Of a DNA stretch of 64,000 bases, positions 1-11,190 are shown one piece after another (the stretch's first letter is position 1; each line of letters begins with the position of its first letter). The notes under the pieces were generated by a model that ran no database searches, was not told where the DNA came from, and saw nothing but the letters and a program-made list of their open reading frames with translations. Made by a program: the position numbers and the translations under genes. The stretch covers positions 7,733,519 through 7,797,518 of the forward strand of contig CM039514.1 of the NCBI GenBank assembly GCA_022432975.1. Direction: 5' to 3'. The DNA is from Begonia masoniana. Taxonomy: Eukaryota > Streptophyta > Magnoliopsida > Cucurbitales > Begoniaceae.

Positions 1-742
1 ACGACAAAAGTGAAGTCGTTCAAAGCCTAAGTCTTCTGCCAGCTAAACGACAAAGGCGGGAGTACTTCAAGGAACAACATCTTCCGCTAGCTTGTTAAAG
101 CCACGTCTTCCAATAGCGGTTCAGCTTGTTAAAGCTACATCTTCCGATCACGGTTCGGTTTTCTACGGTACAAGGTTTTAAAGCTGAATCCACTGACAGC
201 GGTGCAAGCTCTTAAAGATACATCTACCTATGAACAGAGTCTTCCGCCAAATTTGAATATACCGCGAAGCAATAGTGACCTTGCCCAGAGCTTTAACTTC
301 TGACCATTAATGGTGAAGCACGATAGCAACTTCAGAATGTAACGACTATCTACTTTGTACGGATGCTGCTCCAACGGTAACAAAGTTTTCATATTCGGAT
401 AAGGAGCATTGAATATCTAGAGCCGATTGCAGACAGAGTATTTAAGCCAAGAAGATAGCTCGTAGGAACAACTTTTGCAAATATCATTTTCTGAGCCCTA
501 ACGTGCGAACTTTCATACTCTGTATTTTTCATCTACTCTTCTCGAATCCTGAACTTGAGATTTAATCTTTGAGGGAGAGTAGTTTGTTCTGATTTTTACA
601 AACTCACATTTCTGTAAAGGCAGTGGATTGTCGCCCGTGAAGAGCAATCCAGAATCTGTGTAAGGCAGTAGATCGACGCACGGAAGTTCGATCTTGTTTT
701 CTCGTGAGGAGAAGCTTAAGGATCTTCAAGGGGGAAACCTTG
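1..742 (+). repeat. 5' LTR of the Sirevirus, truncated at both ends
   Basis: Bases 1-742 align base for base with 9885-10625 of the 3' LTR. At 742/743 the match stops abruptly just after 'aaaccttg', and the sequence jumps into gag coding sequence. The last roughly 190 bases of the LTR, the primer binding site and the start of gag are therefore deleted. The LTR start lies before the window. Confidence 0.88.
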
Positions 743-752
743 TCCACAAGCA

Positions 753-1397
753 AAGAAGAATCCCAAGAAGTTTAAGAAGAAGGCTATGAAGGCTACTTGG
801 GATGACAGTGAAAGTGACACCTCTTCTTCAGAAGATGAGGAAGTGGCAAATCAATGTTTTATGGCACACGAGGATAAGGTTAGTTCTTCTTCCAGTATTT
901 TGAGTGATAGTGAGAGTGATAATGATTAAGGTAATTTAATTGATGCCTTCAATGATTTAGTAAAACAATACAGCATACTTAAGTACAAATACAACCTGTT
1001 GAAAAAGGAAAATGTGAACTTAATTGAGAAGCATGCAAATGAGCTTAATCTGCAGAAAAAGGACATGACTGAACTTAAAAGCAAAAATATGGATTTAAAT
1101 AACATTGTCCTGAAATTTACTAATGGCAGTAAAAACCTGAACATGTTGTTAGGAAGCCAGAGAGTTACGTTTGATAAAGCTGGCATAGGATATGATAGAT
1201 TTAGCAAAAAGAAAGTATATGAGAACTTCTTTGTTAAATCTTCTACCTGTCATGCTTGCAATGAAGTAGGGCATAAATCATATGAATGTCCTCTGAAATT
1301 TAATAAGAAATCAAGTAGTAAATTACAGTGGGTTCCTAAAGGAACCAAAACTAACACTAGGACCCAAAAGATTTGGGTACCTAAGAAGACTACTTGA
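753..1397 (+). pseudogene. Sirevirus gag C-terminal part with CCHC zinc knuckle
   Basis: This is the C-terminal part of a Ty1/copia capsid (gag) protein, which packages element RNA in virus-like particles. The frame opens after the deletion junction near 743 with a lysine-rich stretch, then an acidic serine-rich segment, then a lysine-rich helix. A nucleocapsid zinc knuckle of form C-x2-C-x4-H-x4-C follows (CHACNEVGHKSYEC, about 1246-1287). A TAA at 927-929 breaks the frame between the acidic segment and the helix. The frame ends with TGA at 1395-1397, where intact elements read on into protease. The N-terminal capsid domain is deleted. The family is clear; the copy is dead. Confidence 0.85.
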
Positions 1398-4300
1398 ACA
1401 CTGTTTTTCAGGTTAAGTCCTCCCCTAGAAAGAATCTGTGGTACCTCGACAGTGGATGCTCGAGGCATATGACAGGAGACTCGACCATGTTTGCTGTTGT
1501 CAACAAGAAAAAAAGAAGTGTTACTTTTGGTGGAAACCAAAAGGGCAAAATTGTTGGCATCGACAATATAGGTAACAGTTTTAATCCTATTATTGAAAAT
1601 GTGCTTTTAGTTGAAGGATTAAAGCATAATTTGCTTAGTATTAACCAGGTATGTGATAAAGGATATGAGGTGATCTTTAAATCAAACTCCTGTATAATTA
1701 AGGATGCATCAAATGGAAAAACTCTGTTTACTGGCTATAGGAAAGAGAATATTTATATCATTGACTTAGATAATGTTGTTTGCAATGATGAAAAATGTTT
1801 TGCTGCTAATTCCTTTAATGATTGTTGGACTTGGCATAGAAGATTAGGACACGTAGGGATGGATACCTTAGCTAAGATTACTAAGGATAATTTAGTTAGA
1901 GGGATCTCTAAGATATCCTTTGAGAAGGATAAGGTCTGTGATGCCTGCCAAATGGGTAAGTAGATCAAAAGTTCTTTTGCATCAAAGAATGCAATCTCTA
2001 CTTCTAAGCCTCTCCAACTCCTTTACATGGACCTTTTCGGTCCTTCTAATATAGCCAGCTTAGGAGGAAAATTCTATGCTTATGTCATTATCGATGACTT
2101 CTCTAGATTCACTTGGGTATTCTTTCTGAAGTCAAAGGATGAAACTTTTGATACATTCTCTAGCTTTAGGAAAAGAGTTCAAAATGAAAATGAGCTCACC
2201 ATAGTTGCTATTCGTAGTGATCATGGTGGAGAGTTTGAAAATGAAAAATTTGAACTTTTGTGTCTCAAAAATGGAATTGAGCACAATTTCTCTTCCCTTC
2301 CCCTCAGCAAAATAGTGCTGTTGAGAGGAAGAATATATCTCTCCAAGAGTTTGTTAGGACTATGCTTAATGAAAACTCTCTTCCTAAGTATTTCTGGGCT
2401 GAAGCTGTTGCAACATCCTGTTATGTGCTCAATCGGGTCTCTATAAGACCAATTCTTGAGAAAACTCTCTATGAACTGTGGAATGGTAAAACTCCTTCTG
2501 TTAAGTACTTTAGAGCCTTCGGTAGTAAATGTTTCATTCTTAACACTAAGGATAATTTAGGAAAGTTTAATTCCAAATCTGATCTTGGAATCTTTCTTGG
2601 CTATTCTCTCTCTAGTAAGGCTTATAGAGTGTTCAATAAGAGAACTCTAGTAGTAGAGGAATCAGTTTATGTTAATTTTGATGAGACCCCTCATCCCACA
2701 ATCAATGTGGATGAGGATGATACTCTAGAAAGGCGTCTAGATTCTCTGTCTTTAGAAAAGCCCTCAGATTCCCTTCAAGTAGAAAAATCCTTAGAACCCA
2801 CTTCAAGTTCTCTAGAAATTGCTCCTGTTAAAGATGAATCTGTAGCTCTTCCTAGAGATTAGAAATATGTCAAAAATCATCCCTTAGATGAAGTCTTAGG
2901 TGATCCTTCTTTAGGAGTTAAGACTAGATCATCTCTTAGGAACCTCTGTGCCAATGTGGCATTCATTTCTCAAGTAGAGCCTAAGAAGTTTAAAGATGCC
3001 GAAAATGATGAAAATTAGATTATGGCTATGCAAGAAGAATTAAATCAATTTGAAAGGAGCAAGGTATGAGAACTTGTTCCACGACCTAAGGATCATCCCA
3101 TTATTGGAACTAAATGGGTTTACAAGAATAAATTGGATGAGAATGAGATTGTTGTAAGAAATAAGACTAGATTAGTTGCTAAGGGATACTCTCAAGAAGA
3201 AGGTATTGATTTTGAGGAATCTTTTGCCCCTGTAACTAGACTTGAATTAATCAGAATGCTCTTAGCTTTTGCCTGCTACAAGAACTTCACACTCTTTCAA
3301 ATAGATGTGAAGAGTGTCTTCTTAAATGGTTATATCACAGAAGAAGTTTATGTAGAGCAACCCTTAGGTTTTGAAGCCTTTGATAAACCCGGACATATAT
3401 ACAAACTAAGGAAAGCTCTTTATAGACTTAAGCAGGCTCCCAGAGCTTGGTATGATAGATTGAAGAACTTCCTTGAGGAAAGGAATTTCAAAAAGGGTAA
3501 CACCGATTCAACTCTATTTACCATGCAAAAGGATGAAGACATTCTGTTATTTCAGATCTATGTCAATGACATTATATTTGGATCAACTAATGTCACAATG
3601 TGTAATGAATTCTCCTCCCTCATGCAAAGTGAATTTGAAATGAGTATGATGGGGGAGTTAAAAATCTTCCTAGGATTCCAGATCTGTCAATCTCCTGATG
3701 GCATTTTCTTCTGTCAAGAAAAATACATCAAGGAACTCTTAAAGAAATTTGGTTTAGAATCTGTTAAATCTTCTAGAACTCCCATGAGTACCACAACCAA
3801 ATTTGACAAAGATGAAAATGGAATAAATGTGAACATTAAGAAATATCAAGGTATGATTGGTTCATTATTATATCTGACTGCTAGTAGGCCAGATATTCTA
3901 TTTAGTGTTTGTCTTTGTGCTAGATTTCAAGCTGCCCCTAAGGAGTCTCATTTATCTGCTGTCAAGAGAATTTTCAAATATTTGAGTGGGACTTATAACT
4001 TAGGATTATGGTATCCTAAAGGTACTTCTTTCGATTTAGTTGGATATTCTTACTCTGATTATGCTGGGAGTCTAGTTGATAGGAAAAGCACCAGTGGAAC
4101 ATGTCAATTCCTTGGTGAATCTTTAGTTTCCTGGTATTCTAAGAAACAGAACTCTGTTGCACTGTCAACTGCAGAAAGTAAATATATTGCTGCTGGCAGT
4201 TGTTGTGCACAAATGTTGTGGATGAAACAGACATTGGAGGACTATAATCTGTTTTATAATAGGATTTGTATTTGGTGTGACAACACAAGTGCTATCAATA

Positions 4301-4509
4301 TTTCCAAGAATCCAATTCAGCATTCTAGAACCAAACATATCGAAGTTAGGTATCACTTCATCCGAGATCATGTTCAAAGAGGTGATATTTCTTTAGAATT
4401 TGTCAATTCCGTGGATCAATTGGCCGATATCTTCACAAAACCTTTGGATGAAAAAACCTTTTGTAGTATAAGAATAAGATTAGGGCTCATTAAGTGTGAG
4501 AAAAGTTAA
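1394..4509 (+). pseudogene. Sirevirus pol: protease, integrase, reverse transcriptase, RNase H (broken)
   Basis: Pol in copia order. Protease comes first, with WYLDSGCSRHMTG around 1438. The integrase zinc-binding HHCC region (HRRLGH, CDACQMGK) and the catalytic core (MDLFGP, RSDHGGEF) follow, then [11 protein letters not shown] and the RT palm, then RNase H ending in the usual DIFTKPL region. Breaks: TAG at 1961-1963 where family members have Gln, a frameshift near 2300 in a pyrimidine tract, TAG at 2860-2862 and 3016-3018, and TGA at 3067-3069, these three where Trp is expected. The RT active site reads YVNDIIFG instead of YVDDIIFG (Asn codon 3565-3567), which alone would abolish polymerase activity. 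Gag and pol are also out of frame with each other. Confidence 0.92.
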
Positions 4510-4791
4510 GATTCTTTTCTTTCCCTGTCGTTGGTATTCACATCGCCCGCTCCTTTTACTATTCATCAGAGGATATGCATCATCCGCTTACCAGATGATA
4601 TAATCTTTAATCTGCCGACACGTGTCTCTAATCAGGCGATATCCGATTTCCACGTTTGTCTTCTTCTAGTCGGGCGATGCCCTAATACATTTAAACCCAT
4701 TTTCTTTGAAGACGCTTCATCTTTCGCGCCCTTTCAGAAAACTTCTGCCTCCAATTCTTTTTCTCTCTAGGTTTTCTCCCTCGACTCGTTC

Positions 4792-6907
4792 ATGGCTTCA
4801 TCTTCTCGCACTGTTCAGGAACCGACCAAGAAGAAGGCCAAAGTCTCCGCTCGTCAGCCGCATGAGATTCCCCGTGCAACTAGTTGGCCATCTTATTTTT
4901 TCCTCACTCAGGCTACAGAGACAAGGTATCACGACGACTTTAAACATAATAAGTTGATTCCAAGTCGTAGTATTATTCCTGAGGATTTAGTTGATCTAAA
5001 CTTAATTGAACCCTTGAAGGATATAGGGTTATTATAATTATTCGAAGTTGAATCTTTTTACTACCCAGTTGCTATTCGAATGTTCTATGCGAACTTAAGT
5101 TTTTCTCCGGATTACTCTACGATTAAGAGCTATGTGTATGGAAAGCACATAGTTATTTCCCCCCAATCGATAAATGAGCTTCTGGATAGCCCTCATTTAG
5201 ACAGCCGACCAAAGTTATATGCATCAGGTCAAGAGCCCCCTTTCCTTGACTCTCCTGAGGGCCGTCTACTGTTAAATTCAATTGCTCTAGACCCGACCAT
5301 CGTCCCTAATCCTTTAAAGAGCAAGCACTTAAACATAAGGGCTAGGCTCTTCCATCAGATGATCGGGTATAACATTCTTCCAAAAGGGGGACACTATGAT
5401 GATGTGAGCAGTATGGAATTGTTTGTCCTCTTAGCAATCTATCAAAAGATCCCTTTCGACTTAGGGTACATTGTTTTGAGACGGATGATTCAAGCAGTCA
5501 CCTCTAGGACACCATCTTTTCCGTACAATCTACTTCTTATGAAGGTTTTTGAGAAATTTGACGTTGAATTTCCAGAGGAAGAGGACCCTTTCGACTACAA
5601 CCTTCAAGTTATTATTCAAAGAAAACTTTAAATCGAATGGGGATTAAGAAGACAAGGAAATGAGATTTTATCTTGGACGAGACTAAGAGAAAGACTTCTA
5701 AGGCAGCATCTGTCAGGCTTGGTAAAAGGAAACTTATCCTGCAAGAGGAGTCAACTAATGAAGGCGGGTATGAGTCTGAAATTCCAGCTTTTGATAATTC
5801 TCCTTCTCATTCTCAGGTGTCTCGCTCCTATCCTCCTCCTCCAGTCCCGAGACATCCTGCCCCATCCTCTCATGCACATCCATTTGAGGCAACATCAGTT
5901 CTCTCCTCACTGTCCCCTCCAATACTAGAACGCCCTGTTTCTCCTCCTCCAACTCTTAGACTGCTCTCTTTGCCTGCTCCTGCTCCTGTTCCCATCTCTT
6001 CTCCAGTCCAATCTGCTTCTCCAGTCCACCCTGCTCCTACACTTCCATCCACTCCTCCAAGTCCAAATGTTCCTCCAATAATCCAAATTCCCCTTCAGTC
6101 CAAACAGCTCCTTTAGTCCAACTTGCTACACAAGCTCCCACCTCTTCACCAACTCTGCCACATGATCCTCTCACTCCTCAAACTTATCATAGACGATTTT
6201 CCTTGAGTGCGGATCAGTACAATGATTTGAATGCCTTCATTGACAGTCTCGGGTCCACCCTCAATTCAATTCAAAGTCGGATTGAAAAGTCTGTAGATGC
6301 CAAGCTTGAAAAGAACAAATTGGACATGAGCATCGCTTTGGATACAGGTCTTAATCTGCTGTCCAAGAAAATGGATGGCCATAGACGCATTGTTGCCAGG
6401 GACCTTAAGTCTCTCAGATCTTCAGTTGAAGCTTTGAATCCCGAACCCGAACCCGAACCCGAACCCGAACCCGAACCCGAACAATCTAGTTCTGTCAGTT
6501 TCACAGAGGCCTGCTATGAAGATCTTCTTCTTCCCTTTTCCAGACCTGCAGTTGCTGAAGATGTGCGCTTCATGTCTTTGGATATTCATGAGGCTGAGCT
6601 CCAGTTCCCTAATTCTTCTGCCTCTTCTGTTCCTGAATCTTCTTCTCTGCCAGCCAGTACGTTAGATGCTTCTCCACCATGTCTGGATTGGGCGCTATGC
6701 AGTGAACTTCTTCAGCATTATGTTCCTGCTCCTGCACCTCTTGCTCTACCTGCTCCCACTCTAGATCTTGACGTGCCTCCATCCTGTATGGACTTGGTGG
6801 TCTATCAACCACCCCTCCCTCATGATATTGATTCACTTCAAGCACTTGTGAATGCCTATTTCCATCCGAACCGTGAAGTGCCCTCTTGGATTAGCCAAGC
6901 CTTTTGA
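4792..6907 (+). pseudogene. Sirevirus env-like region (plant transposon protein domain, Pro-rich, coiled coil), broken
   Basis: An extra coding region between pol and the 3' LTR, as in env-carrying Sireviruses. It starts with MASSSRTVQEPTKKKAKVSA (4792). After a TAA at 5035-5037 the same frame continues with a domain resembling the 'putative plant transposon protein' family (YYPVAIRMFYANLSFSPDYS, 5065 to about 5631). Then come a Pro/Ser-rich stretch (about 5800-6110) and a helical segment (6203 to about 6450) with a run of Glu-Pro repeats (6440-6480). At least four frame pieces exist (4792-5037 with 5038-5631, 5673-6116, 6203-6907). Function in the family is unproven; fusogenic activity has been proposed only by analogy. 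No transmembrane segment is evident. Confidence 0.7.
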
Positions 6908-7031
6908 ACGCATTTTTTAACTTTCTTTAAATAGGTGTTTTTTTTATCCACTTTTATTGATATTCTAATGTTGGGTACTCTGATGTTTCTTTAACTCGTG
7001 TTGAATGTACTGCTTATTTTTTGATAATGTC

Positions 7032-7224
7032 AATGGGGGAGAAAGTATTTGATTGAGCATGATTAGCATGAAGTGTGAAATTATTTTGATATGATAGTTC
7101 TGGATATGCTCTGTGTTTGTAACTGGATAAAATGCATATATTATGGGGGAGCTAGAATTATAGGGGAGAGTTATATTTAATCAAATTTACACTTACAGAT
7201 TGTCATCATCAAAAAGGGGGAGAT
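7032..7224 (+). promoter_or_regulatory. Multiple polypurine tracts before the Sirevirus 3' LTR
   Basis: Four purine runs of the form (A/T)GGGG(G)AG occur near 7033-7042, 7143-7151, 7161-7169 and 7211-7223. The last (aaaaagggggagat) abuts the LTR start TGTTGA at 7225 and is the likely plus-strand primer. Repeated upstream copies are described as typical of Sireviruses. Confidence 0.75.
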
Positions 7225-7564
7225 TGTTGACTTAAATAGTGTTTAAATCTAAATATGTTTTTGATGATGTGTTTTGTATGATCAGTGATGTAATTTGATT
7301 ATGTTTAATATCTGAGAATAATGAGTTATGCATTTAAATTTAATCGGTTGGAAATGCCCTTGGAAAGGGTATTTTAGTTGTTTGACAAATTTGTTTAAGT
7401 GCTCAGGTTTTTAATAAGAAAACAGGGCTGAAAAATTGAAAATTGTTAGACAAAATGTAAATCCACCGGTGAAGTAGAAAAGAAGACATCAACCGGCAAC
7501 TAAACGACAAAAAGTGAAGTCGCTCAAAGACTACTTCATCCGATAGGAAAACGACAAAAGTGGA

Positions 7565-9636
7565 TGTAACGACCCCTCATCCCAGCAAGATATTGTCCGC
7601 TCTGGGGATTGGGCCGCAGCCTAATATCCTCCCCTCACGGCTTTGTTTGGCGAGAACTTTCCGGAGAAAGTCACCCAACCTGGAATTGCTCTCGCCGAAG
7701 CACTTTTAACTTCGGAGTTCTTATGGGATCCGTTGTCAATTGTGCTTCAAAACGCGTCTTGCTATGTTGGAAGGGTCTCTTTACATATGTTTCATTTACC
7801 ACATACTTCTCCAAGCGATGTGGGATTGTGACCGACCCCCCTTTTTACGCCATCCGGGTTCCGGTTCGTACAGCCATCGTACCCATACGTGCATATTCGG
7901 GTCATCTTAATCACCCCCCCTCGGGGGCCCAACGTACTCGTTGGCCACATTTCCGGTTGGGTACAGGTTTTGATACCATTTGTAACGACCCCTCATCCCA
8001 GCAAGATATTGTCCGCTCTGGGGATTGGGCCGCAGCCTAATATCCTCCCCTCACGGCTTTGTTTGGCGAGAACTTTCCGGAAAGTCACCCAACCTGGAAT
8101 TGCTCTCGCCGAAGCACTTTTAACTTCGGAGTTCTTATGGGATCCGTTGTCAATTGTGCTTCAAAACGCGTCTTGCTATGTTGGAAGGGTCTCTTTACAT
8201 ATGTTTCATTTCCACATACTTCTCCAAGCGATGTGGGATTGTGACGACCCCCTTTTTACGACCTGTCACCTTCCGGTTCGCCCGCGCGGACGTACTGCCA
8301 TCCGGGTTCCGGTTCGTACAGCCATCGTACCCATACGTGCATATTCGGGTCATCTTAATCACCCCCCCTCGGGGGCCCAACGTACTCGTTGGCCACATTT
8401 CCGGTTGGGTACAGGTTTTGATACCATTTGTAACGACCCCTCATCCCAGCAAGATATTGTCCGTTCTGGGGATTGGGCCGCAGCCCAATATCCTCCCCTC
8501 ACGGCTTTGTTTGGCGAGAACTTCCCGGAAGGTCACCCAACTTGGCATTGCTCTCGCCGAAGCACTTTTAACTTCGGAGTTCTTATGGGATCCGTTGTCA
8601 ATTGTGCTCCAAAACGCGTCTTGCTATGTTGGAAGGGTCTCTTTACATATGTTTCATTTCCACATACTTCTCCAAGCGATGTGGGATTGTGACGACCCCC
8701 TTTTTACGACCTGTCACCTTCCGGTTCGCCCGCGCGGACGTACTGCCATCCGGGTTCCGGTTCGTACAGCCATCGTACCCATACGTGCATATTCGGGTCA
8801 TCTTAATCACCCCCCCTCGGGGGCCCAACGTACTCGTTGGCCACATTTCCGGTTGGGTACAGGTTTTGATACCATTTGTAACGACCCCTCATCCCAGCAA
8901 GATATTGTCCGTTCTGGGGATTGGGCCGCAGCCCAATATCCTCCCCTCACGGCTTTGTTTGGCGAGAACTTCCCGGAAGGTCACCCAACTTGGCATTGCT
9001 CTCGCCGAAGCACTTTTAACTTCGGAGTTCTTATGGGATCCGTTGTCAATTGTGCTCCAAAACGCGTCTTGCTATGTTGGAAGGGTCTCTTTACATATGT
9101 TTCATTTCCACATACTTCTCCAAGCGATGTGGGATTGTGACGACCACCTTTTTACGACCTGTCACCTTCCAGTTTGCCCTCGTGGACGTACCGCCATCCG
9201 GGTTCTGGTTCGTGCAGCCATCGTACCCATACGTGCATATTCGGGTCATCACAATCACCCGTGATGACCCGAATATGCACGTATGGGTAAGATGGCTGCA
9301 CGAACCGGAACCCGGATGGCAGTACGTCCACGCGGGCGAACTGGAAGGTGACAAGTCGTAAAAAGGGGGTCGTCACAATCCCACATCGCTTGGGGAAGTA
9401 TGTGGAAATAAAACATATGTAAAGAGACCCTTCCAACACAGCACGACGCGTTTTGGAGCACAATTGGCAACGGATCCCAAAAGAACTCCGAAGTTAAAAG
9501 TGCTTCGGCTAGAGCAATTCCAGGTTGGGTGACCTTCCGGGAAGTTCTCGCCAAACAAAGCCGTGAGGGGAGGATATTGGGCTGCGGCCCGATCCCCAGA
9601 GCGGACAATATCTTGCTGGGAAACGGGGCCGTTACA
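7565..9636. mobile_element. Cassandra TRIM cluster: four minus-strand LTRs in tandem facing one plus-strand LTR
   Basis: LTRs carry a 5S rRNA-like segment, the defining mark of Cassandra. Minus-strand units start at 7565, 7981, 8429 and 8877. Unit 1 is 416 bp (a 32-bp deletion relative to the others); units 2 and 3 are exactly 448 bp (LTR about 377 plus internal about 71 with a decayed tRNA-iMet primer site, reading tggtatcaaaac on the minus strand). The fourth LTR ends at 9253. After 7 bases a plus-strand LTR runs 9259-9636. Both outer ends are therefore the same LTR terminus in inverted orientation (TGTAACG...  ...CGTTACA, the right end reading ggccGTTACA). The block is flanked by the 5-bp duplication gtgga (7560-7564 and 9637-9641). 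Units 1 and 2 resemble each other, as do 3 and 4. Confidence 0.9.
9443..9562 (+). ncRNA. 5S rRNA-like segment in the plus-strand Cassandra LTR
   Basis: Contains the 5S-like string cggatcccaa.agaactccgaag, an A-box-like 'agttaaaagtgcttcgg' and the C-box-like 'ccaggttgggtgacc', followed by 'gggaagttctcgcc'. The spacing matches plant 5S rRNA, counting 28 bases back from cggatccca for the 5' end. The 5' quarter and 3' end are diverged, so it is a retrotransposon-borne relative and not a ribosomal gene. Whether Pol III transcribes it is unknown. The four minus-strand LTRs (7565-9253) carry the same segment in reverse. Confidence 0.7.
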
Positions 9637-11190
9637 GTGGAGACGTTCAAAGACTACTTCATCCGATAGGAAAACAACAAAAGTGAAGACGTTTAAAGCT
9701 AAATCATCCGATAGCAAAACGACAAAATCAAAGTCGTTCAAAGAGCTACATTATCCGATCGCTAAACGACGAAAGCGGAGTCGTTCAAAGAGCTATATCA
9801 TCCGATAGCTAAACGACAAAAATGAAGTCGTTCAAAGAATATCATCCGCTGGCTCTTTGAAGTTCAACATCGTCTTGTAGCTAAACGACAAAAGTGAAGT
9901 CGTTCAAAGCCTAAGTCTTTCACCAGCTAAACGACAAAGGCGGAGTACTTCAAGGAACAACATCTTCCGCCAGCTTGTTAAAGCCACGTCTTCCGATAGC
10001 GGTTCAGCTTGTTAAAGCTACATCTTTCTATCACGGTTCGGTTTTCTACGGTACAAGGTTTTAAAGCTGAATCCACCGACAGCGGTGCAAGCTCTTAAAG
10101 ATACATCTACCTATGAACAGAGTCTTCCGCCAAATTTGAATATACCGCGAAGCAACAGTGACCTTGCCCAGAGCTTTAACTTCTGACCATTAATGGCGAA
10201 GCACGATAGCAACTTCAAAATGCAATGGCTATCTACTTTGTACGGATGCTGCTCCAACGGTAACAAATTTTCCATATTTGGATAAGGAGCATTGAATATC
10301 TAAAGCCGATTGCAGACAGAGTATTTAAGCCAAGAACATAGCTCGTATGAATAACTTTTGCAAATATCATTTTCTGAGCCCTAACGTGCGAACTTTCATA
10401 CTCTGTATTTTTCATCTACTCTTCTCGAATCCTGAACTTGAGATTTAATCTTTGAGGAAGAGTAGTTTGTTCTGATTTTTACAAACTCATATTTCTGTAA
10501 AGGTAGTGGATTGTCGCCCGTGAAGAGCAATCCAGAATCTGTGTAAGGCAGTAGATCGACGCCCGGAAGTTTGATCTTGTTTTCTCGTGAGGAGAAGCTT
10601 AAGGATCTTCAAGGGGGAAACCTTGAAGCGTGGATGTAGGTAGGTTTTGGCCGAACCACGTAAAACTCGTGTGTTAGATTTTCTCACTCTCTCCTTTACT
10701 TTTATTTGATTGCTTGCTGTTAGCTTAGAAATTTGAGACAAGAGAGAAATTGATTAGATTAAAATTTAGTTTAAAAGTTTAATTCACCCCCCTCTTAGAC
10801 AATCTCGATCCTACAACTACATCCACCGATAGACAAAACTTCAACATCCACCGATAGACTACATCCACCGGTGAACAGTAACACTCAAAACAAGGAACAA
10901 CTCTGACTGCTAAAAGAACTTGCAAATTCGCTATAATCATTTAATACAACTTAAATCCATAAAAATTACTCCAAATTCAGTAAGAACCACAGTTAAAAAC
11001 CATCAATACGTCATTTTCCAAGAAATCACAAATATGTGTCATAAGCGCTAAAACATCACTATCTTTAAATAAAATCCTCAGTAAAGATGAACTGAACAAT
11101 AGTTTACTGAACTTCACACCTACTGCCATTAGTTTAACCGCCCCATCAGTTCACCAAGTCGAGGCATGAATGTGCTCCCAACCGCCTCAA

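Larger units (their letters stand above)
1..10815 (+). mobile_element. Sirevirus-type Ty1/copia retrotransposon, defective, 5' end outside window
   Basis: The order is LTR, gag, pol (protease, integrase, RT, RNase H), a long env-like region, polypurine tracts and LTR. An env-like ORF after pol plus several GGGGGAG-type purine tracts before the 3' LTR is the hallmark layout of the Sirevirus lineage. The 5' LTR is cut by the window start and has lost its 3' end, the primer binding site and most of gag. All genes carry stops or frameshifts, so the copy cannot move by itself. The two LTR parts (1-742 and 9885-10625) look nearly identical by eye, so the insertion is not ancient. The 3' LTR was later interrupted by a Cassandra cluster. 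Confidence 0.9.
7225..10815 (+). repeat. 3' LTR of the Sirevirus, split by a Cassandra cluster
   Basis: Starts TGTTGACTTAAATAG directly after the polypurine tract and ends ...GATCCTACA at 10815. Without the insertion at 7565-9636 and one 5-bp target copy it is about 1.5 kb. The middle holds imperfect short tandem repeats built on 'aaacgacaaaa(g)tgaagtcgttcaaag' alternating with 'catccgatag' (7480-7560 and 9640-9960). The 3' end (10600-10815) matches another LTR remnant at 12914-13146. Confidence 0.88.

Noticed and set aside
7565..9636. Host 5S rRNA gene array
   Set aside because: The period (448 bp) and flanks are those of Cassandra LTRs with an internal primer site, and the 5S-like parts are diverged at both ends.
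7609..9741. Many overlapping frames of 60-330 codons on both strands
   Set aside because: They lie in tandem Cassandra LTRs, which encode no protein; repeated copies simply repeat the same chance frames.
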